A stretch of 61,654 nt of DNA, taken from contig NZ_JFBD01000066.1 in assembly GCF_000709085.1 (NCBI RefSeq), positions 1 to 61,654 on the forward strand, in the 5' to 3' direction. This document shows, one piece after another, positions 56,142 to 61,654 of this stretch (positions are counted from its first letter, which is position 1; each line of letters begins with the position of its first letter). The DNA comes from Virgibacillus alimentarius. GTDB taxonomy: Bacteria; Bacillota; Bacilli; Bacillales; Amphibacillaceae. The translations under genes and the position numbers were made by a program. Below the pieces are notes generated by a model, which saw nothing but the letters and a program-made list of their open reading frames with translations, was not told the DNA's origin and did no database searches.

Positions 56142-57110
56142 ATGAAACAATTAACAGTTTCCTTTATTATTCCCTCTTTTAATGAAGCTTTAAATGTTGC
56201 CGCTGTGCTTGAAGCAATCAGAAGAGAAATGGTTCAGTTGCACTATAAATATTATGATTATGAAGTACTTTTTATTGATGATGGCAGTACGGACGGAACG
56301 ATAGAAACGATTCAAAGCTTGGCATTTGATTATCCGGAAGTGAAATACTTGTCTTTTACACGGAATTTTGGCAAGGAATCAGCAGTATTAGCTGGGTTGG
56401 AGCATGCTGTTGGGGAAGCAGTTATCCTAATGGATGCTGATTTGCAGCATCCCCCTTTCCTGATTCATAAACTGATAAAGGGATTTGAAGATGGATATGA
56501 TCAGGTAATTGCTAAACGCAATCGTAAGGGTGAATCTCGTGTACGCTCGCTGCTTACTTCCCTGTATTACCGCTTTGTAAATAAAGCCATTGATGTTGAG
56601 TTAGCAGATGGTGAGGGGGACTTTCGGTTATTAAGCCGAAGAGCAGTCAACTCTCTTTTGTTGCTTAGTGAGGGCAATCGATTTTCAAAAGGGTTATACT
56701 CTTGGATCGGGTTAGACCAGACAACCGTCTGCTATAATAATATTGAACGGGAAAACGGAAAGACAAAATGGACTTTCTCAAAGCTGTTGAATTACGGAAT
56801 TGATGGGATTGTTTCGTTTAACAGAAAGCCGTTAAGAATTTGTGTATATTTCGGTGCTATTATATTAATTTTATCGCTAGTCTATTTGGTAACTACTTAT
56901 TTTCGTGTATGGAATAATGGTGTTTCTGTTCCTAGTTACTTTATAGCATTATTTGCCATTCTATTTTTAGGGGGGATCCAACTTATTTGTCTGGGCGTTA
57001 TTGGAGAATATATTGGCCGTATTTATAGTGAAACAAAAAAGAGACCACATTATTTGGTTAAACAGACAAATATTGAAGAGAGGGAACAGTATGCGATACA
57101 TCAACAATGA
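56142..57110 (+). CDS. membrane GT2 glycosyltransferase (CsbB/GtrB-like)
   Basis: Transfers a sugar from a nucleotide to undecaprenyl phosphate on the inner face of the membrane. 322 residues: FIIPSFNEALNV near 8-19, DDGSTDGT near 48, NFGKESAVLAGL, and the metal-binding DADLQHPP near 97; two C-terminal helices (about 232-252 and 266-290). Followed by GtrA and YfhO genes, the set known for CsbB/GtcA/YfhO-type glycosylation. Confidence 0.9.
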   Translation: MKQLTVSFIIPSFNEALNVAAVLEAIRREMVQLHYKYYDYEVLFIDDGSTDGTIETIQSLAFDYPEVKYLSFTRNFGKESAVLAGLEHAVGEAVILMDADLQHPPFLIHKLIKGFEDGYDQVIAKRNRKGESRVRSLLTSLYYRFVNKAIDVELADGEGDFRLLSRRAVNSLLLLSEGNRFSKGLYSWIGLDQTTVCYNNIERENGKTKWTFSKLLNYGIDGIVSFNRKPLRICVYFGAIILILSLVYLVTTYFRVWNNGVSVPSYFIALFAILFLGGIQLICLGVIGEYIGRIYSETKKRPHYLVKQTNIEEREQYAIHQQ

Positions 57111-57471
57111 ATTTACAAAATTTATAATAGTAGGGGGTATTAACACGCTTCATTATTATCTCATTTATATTTTGTGTCTGTCTGTTTTCCAACTTCACTA
57201 TTTTTTAGCACACACTCTAGGGTTTTTTGTTAGTCTGGTGGGATCTTTCTTTTTAAATTCATTTTTTACATATAAAATAAAACCTACATTAAGAAAGTTT
57301 CTTCGATTCCCGCTAACTCAGGTGGTTAATACGGGACTATCGACGGTTCTTCTGTTTCTTTTTGTTGATATTCTTAGAATAGAAAGCAGCATTGCTCCAA
57401 TTATAGCAGTATGTTTCACGGTTCCCGCCACATTCATAACTACGGGAAAAGTTTTGAGGCCGTCATGTTAA
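57091..57471 (+). CDS. gtrA: GtrA-like flippase protein
   Basis: A 126-residue, four-helix protein of the GtrA/GtcA family (FTKFIIVGGINTLHYYLIYIL near residues 8-28, LGFFVSLVGSFFLNSFFTYK near 50). Probably moves the undecaprenyl-sugar outward. I start it at ATG 57091 (AGAGAGGGA upstream), overlapping the GT2 gene by 20 bases. It overlaps yfhO by seven bases. Confidence 0.88.
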   Translation: MRYINNEFTKFIIVGGINTLHYYLIYILCLSVFQLHYFLAHTLGFFVSLVGSFFLNSFFTYKIKPTLRKFLRFPLTQVVNTGLSTVLLFLFVDILRIESSIAPIIAVCFTVPATFITTGKVLRPSC

Positions 57472-60122
57472 GAAAAATATCAGGTTGGAGAGAAAAACTG
57501 CAAAAATACCCAGGCTTGTGTCTGTTTATTTCTCTTTTTGTAATCAGTTTAGTAGTGGCCTTTTTTAGTCATTTGTTTTTTGTGAAAGAGTGGATGGATG
57601 GGCGTTATATGACGGGAATCAATGATGGTCTTTCACAAATGCTACCCTTTAAAAAGTTGCTTTATGATGAATATACAAATGGGAATTTTTTTTATTCCAA
57701 TGCATTTGGATTAGGGGGAGGGATATATTCTCAATTAAGCTATTATTTTTCTACATCGATTATCTTTCTGATAACAACTTTGATTACATTTTTACTAGAA
57801 CTTCTTCATCTGATGGAAGAGCCTGATATTTTTTATTGGGCAAATATTACTTTGATTATTAGTGTCATTCGGATGGCACTCATTATCTCATTTACCACTT
57901 TGTTTTTCCGTTATATGAAGCTGGAAATTATTCCGGCATATATTGGGGCAGCATTATACGGAACAAGTGTCATTTACTTCAGGCATGTTACATACTGGGA
58001 ATTTTTCGCAGATGCTATGTTGTGGCTCCCATTGCTATTACTTGGAATTGAAAAAATTATGAGGGAAAAGAAACCAGGCTTATTTACACTGATTGTCTCT
58101 ATTAGCCTGTTTGATAACTTTTATTTTTCCTATGTTCATTTTTTGCTTGCAGCAATTTACATTTTGGTGCGTTGGAGTGTACCGCAGATACAGGATGAGA
58201 CAGGTAAAATACAGCAAATAAAAACATATATTTGGAGCGGTTTAGTTGGATTAGGGATTAGTGCCGTGTCTTTTATCCCAGCTGTTTATGGGTATCTGAA
58301 TAATCATCGTCCTCCATATGAGGAACAGGTACCGTTATACAGTTTTCCGGATAACCCACTTTTAGATGGTAGAATTATTATTATCCCAGCCTTTGTTATT
58401 TTATGCTTATTTATGTTTTCGTTTTACAAAAACCGTTTATTTTCCCTTTTTGCTGGATTAACTATAATCACTATCTTCATGCACTTCAGTCCAATGGTTG
58501 CTAGTGTTTTTAATGGATTTTCTGCACCACAATATCGCTGGGAATATTTTTTGGCTTTAGCAGCCGGAGGGACAGCTGCTTCAGGCTTGCAGCTGATGCA
58601 TAAAGTCAAATGGTGGCAAATGGGTGTAGCATTAGGCGGTGCATTTGGTTTGTATGTTGCTTTTTATCTGGATGATGAAACGCTTGTTTTTTCTTCATTA
58701 AAAGATGCTTATGAGGCTGTTGCGGCTATTTTTATCGTTGTTCCTTTTCTATTGTACGGTTTTTTTAAAAATCGGAAGATGCTAGCATTCTTTTCATTAA
58801 CAATTCTGGCAACCAACTTATACATAGCAAATTTTTATCAGAAAGACACCATTTCCGAAGGAGGGGATGTTCAAACAGTATCCAAAGAATTTTTGTTGAG
58901 CGAGGAATATAACGGGAAAAATCAACGTGATTTAATAAAGCAAATTAAGCAAAAGGAGAATGATCCATTTGCCAGGATTGACTGGATGATAGAAACTAGA
59001 AATAATACACCAATTGTCCAGGATTTTAAAGGTTTAAGTGTGTATTCGAGCATTTTAAACAAGCACTTGCTTTATTTTTATTTATATGATTTAGAAATTG
59101 ATATGGGAAGAGAAAGTGTAAGCCGCTACGCATCATTGGGAGACCGCGCGAATCTGTATAGCATACTCGGGGGCAAATACTATATTGCAAAAGAAGAAAA
59201 AAGTTTAATCCCATACGGGTTTGAACAAATTTTCAAAGAAGGAAACTATGTTGCCTATAAGAATCAAAACCAACTACCGTCTATTCGAACAACAGATACT
59301 GTTTTTCTTGAAAAGGATTTAATGAATGCTTCCCCAGTGGCAAAAGAGAGGGCGATGTTACAAGGGATTATTTTAAATGATGACGATATAAAGGGGGAAA
59401 CGGTACCTGAAAATGAGAACATCATTAGGCAGACAAAGGTAAAAGAAGTTGGTGCTACATATGAGGGAAATGTGTTAGATGTGACAGCTGAAGAAGGGGG
59501 ATTGAATCTCATTCCTGAACAAACAAACCCAGCTGTTAAAGATTATTATGTATCATTTTATTTAAAGAGTTTGGAAAAAAGTCAACGATCCCATGATAAA
59601 ATTGATGAATTCCGCTTAATGGTAAATGACTTTGAAACGTACCGGAAATCGAATGATTCTATTTATAAAACAAATAGGAATAAAATCACCATCAGGGTTC
59701 CAAAGGATAAAAGTATTTCCATTCGCCTTCCTAAAGGCAAATACAAATTGAGTAACTTAGAGTTGTATGGGGAAGACTATCAATTACTTGAATCAGCAAA
59801 GAAAAAAAATGAAAGCAACTCTAATGTACCAATTTCATGGTCAGGAAACAAAGTGAATATATCGTATGATAATCAAACAAACCAACAGTATATGACATTG
59901 CCCATTCCATATGAAAAAGGATGGCGTGTTTATATTAATGGTAAGGAAAAAGAGATAAAACAAGCTAATTACGCTTTTATTGGTATTGCATTAAAAGAAG
60001 GAATGAATAAAATTACGCTTGTTTATTATCCGCCTTCCTTTTTCTTATCACTCTTTATAACTTGTATGTCTTTGATTACATTCCTATTTATTAGGAAAAA
60101 CAGGATAAAATGGTTGAGGTAA
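57465..60122 (+). CDS. yfhO: YfhO family membrane glycosyltransferase
   Basis: An 885-residue protein: about 12 helices in the first 480 residues, typical of GT-C enzymes, with a long first outer loop (GRYMTGINDGLSQ near 49, acidic residue of the active site). A C-terminal outer domain of about 370 residues follows, then a last helix. It likely attaches the lipid-linked sugar to lipoteichoic acid or a similar polymer outside the cell, as YfhO with CsbB does. ATG 57465 follows GAGG and overlaps gtrA; the upstream frame from 57411 belongs to gtrA. Confidence 0.88.
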   Translation: MLRKISGWREKLQKYPGLCLFISLFVISLVVAFFSHLFFVKEWMDGRYMTGINDGLSQMLPFKKLLYDEYTNGNFFYSNAFGLGGGIYSQLSYYFSTSIIFLITTLITFLLELLHLMEEPDIFYWANITLIISVIRMALIISFTTLFFRYMKLEIIPAYIGAALYGTSVIYFRHVTYWEFFADAMLWLPLLLLGIEKIMREKKPGLFTLIVSISLFDNFYFSYVHFLLAAIYILVRWSVPQIQDETGKIQQIKTYIWSGLVGLGISAVSFIPAVYGYLNNHRPPYEEQVPLYSFPDNPLLDGRIIIIPAFVILCLFMFSFYKNRLFSLFAGLTIITIFMHFSPMVASVFNGFSAPQYRWEYFLALAAGGTAASGLQLMHKVKWWQMGVALGGAFGLYVAFYLDDETLVFSSLKDAYEAVAAIFIVVPFLLYGFFKNRKMLAFFSLTILATNLYIANFYQKDTISEGGDVQTVSKEFLLSEEYNGKNQRDLIKQIKQKENDPFARIDWMIETRNNTPIVQDFKGLSVYSSILNKHLLYFYLYDLEIDMGRESVSRYASLGDRANLYSILGGKYYIAKEEKSLIPYGFEQIFKEGNYVAYKNQNQLPSIRTTDTVFLEKDLMNASPVAKERAMLQGIILNDDDIKGETVPENENIIRQTKVKEVGATYEGNVLDVTAEEGGLNLIPEQTNPAVKDYYVSFYLKSLEKSQRSHDKIDEFRLMVNDFETYRKSNDSIYKTNRNKITIRVPKDKSISIRLPKGKYKLSNLELYGEDYQLLESAKKKNESNSNVPISWSGNKVNISYDNQTNQQYMTLPIPYEKGWRVYINGKEKEIKQANYAFIGIALKEGMNKITLVYYPPSFFLSLFITCMSLITFLFIRKNRIKWLR

Positions 60123-60142
60123 AGGATAAAAAATTAATAAAT

Positions 60143-60214
60143 ACCCAAATATCATCAAGTTCAGTTTCCCTTTTTCTTCCGTATTTATGGGCTGCTTCCA
60201 GGTGATATTTGGGT
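60143..60214. terminator. long-loop inverted repeat between convergent genes
   Basis: A 12-bp perfect inverted repeat, ACCCAAATATCA (60143-60154) with TGATATTTGGGT (60203-60214), encloses 48 bases. It may terminate both genes, though the loop is long and T runs are weak. Confidence 0.45.
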
Positions 60215-60261
60215 GTTTATGTTGTAACATATTAGTATTTTATTGTAAGGATAAATTTATT

Positions 60262-61107
60262 CTATGAAGTTTGGTCTATCATGGGCAGCAAAGGGATGCG
60301 ACATTGTCGGTCCGACTCTTGTCCACGGGCATTCGGATTGTGTCTAAAATAATTGATATTATTGTAAATAATAGAGGCGCTTTCTGTTAAGTCTTTATCA
60401 ATAATATCAAGTGAAGCGATGTTTATTTCTTCTTTTTCAATATCGATGATCCTGAATGATTGTTGATCAAGACAGGCAGAGGTTTGGAGAAATGTCCAAT
60501 TCTTTTCTTGGACAATAGAATCGACATGTGTATGACCGTTTAAATATACCCCAATACCTTCCTTTTGCTCTAAAATTTTCCACATATCAATACTTGGATG
60601 TATAGAACTTTTATCAAGTTCAGAGTTTTTTGTTGTATTATAAACAGGATGATGTGCAAACACGAATAATGGTTTTGTTCCTGATGTTTGAACTATATTT
60701 TCAAACCACTGCAGTTGCTCGTCGTCAATCCAGCCCCCATAATCTTCTAGGTCCATTTCTCTGGCAGTATCCAAGAAGGCGAATATTGCTTCATCTGTTG
60801 AAATAGTATGATATCGGCATTGTCCAGTAAGTGTGAGCACGTCTTTTCTTGGGAGTGCGTATAAATCGTGATTGCCTAAGGCATGGTAAAAGTTTCTATC
60901 CCTTTGGTTTAAAAGATTGTAAACTCCGATTAGTTCAGAGGCATGGCCAAAGTTTGTTAGATCCCCAATGGATACGTGCATATGAGCATCAATTTCTAAA
61001 AAGTGCTCAATCAATGACTGAAAAAACCTGCTGTGTGCATCGGCCAATCCTGGAACTGTTTCGTCAATTGCTGGATAATGTAAATCTCCCATTAAAGCAA
61101 CTCTCAT
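60262..61107 (-). CDS. calcineurin-like metallophosphoesterase
   Basis: A 281-residue phosphoesterase with all metal motifs: GDLHY near residue 7, GDLTN near 48, GNHDLY near 78, HHPVYN near 151 and GHTHVD near 194. It resembles the CpdA/GpdQ group (cyclic nucleotide or glycerophosphodiester phosphodiesterases). No signal peptide is present. A PhoP-like box upstream suggests a role in phosphate scavenging. ATG 61107 follows AAGGAGAAT. Confidence 0.88.
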   Translation of the reverse strand: MRVALMGDLHYPAIDETVPGLADAHSRFFQSLIEHFLEIDAHMHVSIGDLTNFGHASELIGVYNLLNQRDRNFYHALGNHDLYALPRKDVLTLTGQCRYHTISTDEAIFAFLDTAREMDLEDYGGWIDDEQLQWFENIVQTSGTKPLFVFAHHPVYNTTKNSELDKSSIHPSIDMWKILEQKEGIGVYLNGHTHVDSIVQEKNWTFLQTSACLDQQSFRIIDIEKEEINIASLDIIDKDLTESASIIYNNINYFRHNPNARGQESDRQCRIPLLPMIDQTS

Positions 61108-61181
61108 TTAAATTCTCCTTCCCAATTTTTAAATAGGGGATAATAGTCTAAAGTAAGTGGTCACTATTATCTTCACTTACA

Positions 61182-61235
61182 AGTATAATAGTGTAGTATT
61201 AATTTGTGATTAACTGTGCATTAAAAGATTGTAAA
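61182..61235 (-). promoter_or_regulatory. PhoP box and -10 of the phosphoesterase
   Basis: On the minus strand TTTACA, TTAATG, TTAATC, TTAATA at exact 11-bp steps (61197-61235), then a TATACT -10 (61182-61187) nine bases on, the same spacing as at pstS. Confidence 0.7.
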
Positions 61236-61493
61236 GTTACTTCTGAAGTTTGTATGATTTGTATGATTTTTTAATAAATATGATTGCAACAACACTCAAT
61301 CTGCTATAAAATTTCCTGGAAAAATTCACCTAGTCATTTTTATCTATATTGCTTGCTAATATCTCTTTTTCCTATGTCTTTTCATGACTTTTATCGCAGA
61401 AATATAGACTTAAAATAACAAGTTATTACAAACTATGATAAAATAACTAATACTTAAGATGGGGTACAAACAATTTAGAAAACCGTAACAAGT

Positions 61494-61522
61494 TTGACAT
61501 ATTTTTTTAACAGCCATAATAT
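61494..61522 (+). promoter_or_regulatory. promoter reading out of the window
   Basis: Consensus TTGACA (61494-61499), 17-base spacer and TAATAT (61517-61522). No start codon with a good ribosome site follows before the end, so the transcript has an untranslated leader of at least ~120 bases or is an RNA gene. Confidence 0.6.
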
Positions 61523-61654
61523 ATATAGTACAGTAAACAATGTTTGATAAAGACCTGCGGTAGTATGTCAAAAGAAAAATAAATAACTATTTGATTATCA
61601 AGGTGCAATTCACTTAAAAAAAGCAACACGAAGCTAAACCAGCAAAAAACAGAA

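Noticed and set aside
61550-61654. c-di-GMP or c-di-AMP riboswitch
   Set aside because: GCAACACGAAGCTAAACC vaguely recalls the class I c-di-GMP aptamer, but the conserved core and pairings were not found and the sequence is cut off.
1-61654. CRISPR arrays, prophage or transposase genes
   Set aside because: No regularly spaced direct repeats, phage structural genes or transposase motifs were seen on either strand.

Overview
The window is AT-rich and reads as a chromosomal segment of a low-GC Gram-positive Bacillaceae, probably a halotolerant Oceanobacillus/Virgibacillus-like organism. The evidence is strong AGGAGG-type ribosome sites, many TTG/GTG starts, Bacillus-type genes (cdaA-cdaR-glmM, yjzC, yfkAB, a Spo0E-type phosphatase), CsbB/YfhO-type wall glycosylation genes and PhoP-type direct repeats. 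No CRISPR array, prophage or intact insertion sequence was seen.

Layout. 1-69: the 3' part of a tRNA, whose first ~40 bases look artefactual. 307-4700: a compact mevalonate operon (mvaA, mvaK1, mvaD, mvaK2). 4832-9881: arginase, a convergent Spo0E-like small gene, then cdaA-cdaR-glmM (c-di-AMP synthesis and the glucosamine-phosphate step). 9944-12483: an HssRS-like heme-sensing two-component system plus a small membrane protein. 12545-19103: small and housekeeping genes (DUF72 remnant, yjzC, YdjM-type hydrolase, lipoprotein, yjbQ, brnQ with a GntR regulator, CDGSH protein). 19254-34421: phosphorus acquisition: pstSCAB on the minus strand, then phnF, the C-P lyase genes phnGHIJKML with a PHP-type cyclic phosphodiesterase, then the phosphonate importer phnDCEE. 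34768-50810: a mixed region (DedA, EcsC, a decayed nucleotidyltransferase, an ABC exporter, YfkAB, Nudix, catalase, acyltransferase, DUF3298, serpin lipoprotein, polysaccharide deacetylase, preQ1-riboswitch/queT, DUF3891, lemA-htpX, cation exchanger). 51082-60122: an apparent single operon, ugpBCAE-ugpQ followed by a GT2-GtrA-YfhO glycosylation trio. 60262-61107: a metallophosphoesterase. The last ~550 bases are non-coding and end with a promoter that reads out of the window.

The main theme is phosphate starvation. Five transcription units (pst, phnG onward, phnD onward, ugp plus glycosylation, and the metallophosphoesterase) each carry upstream a 39-bp array of four TTAACA-like hexamers at exact 11-bp spacing, the geometry of a Bacillus PhoP box. 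The candidate regulon joins inorganic phosphate uptake, phosphonate breakdown, glycerophosphodiester salvage and probably glycosylation of a glycerol-phosphate wall or membrane polymer.

Six otherwise intact genes (cdaR, glmM, phnF, phnJ, an ABC exporter, a cation exchanger) are each broken by an apparent one-base indel, mostly in a short run of one base, and one of them is normally essential. Together with a run of 19 consecutive doubled bases at the window start, this points to base-count errors in the assembly more than to real gene loss. The nucleotidyltransferase and the DUF72 fragment look truly decayed.
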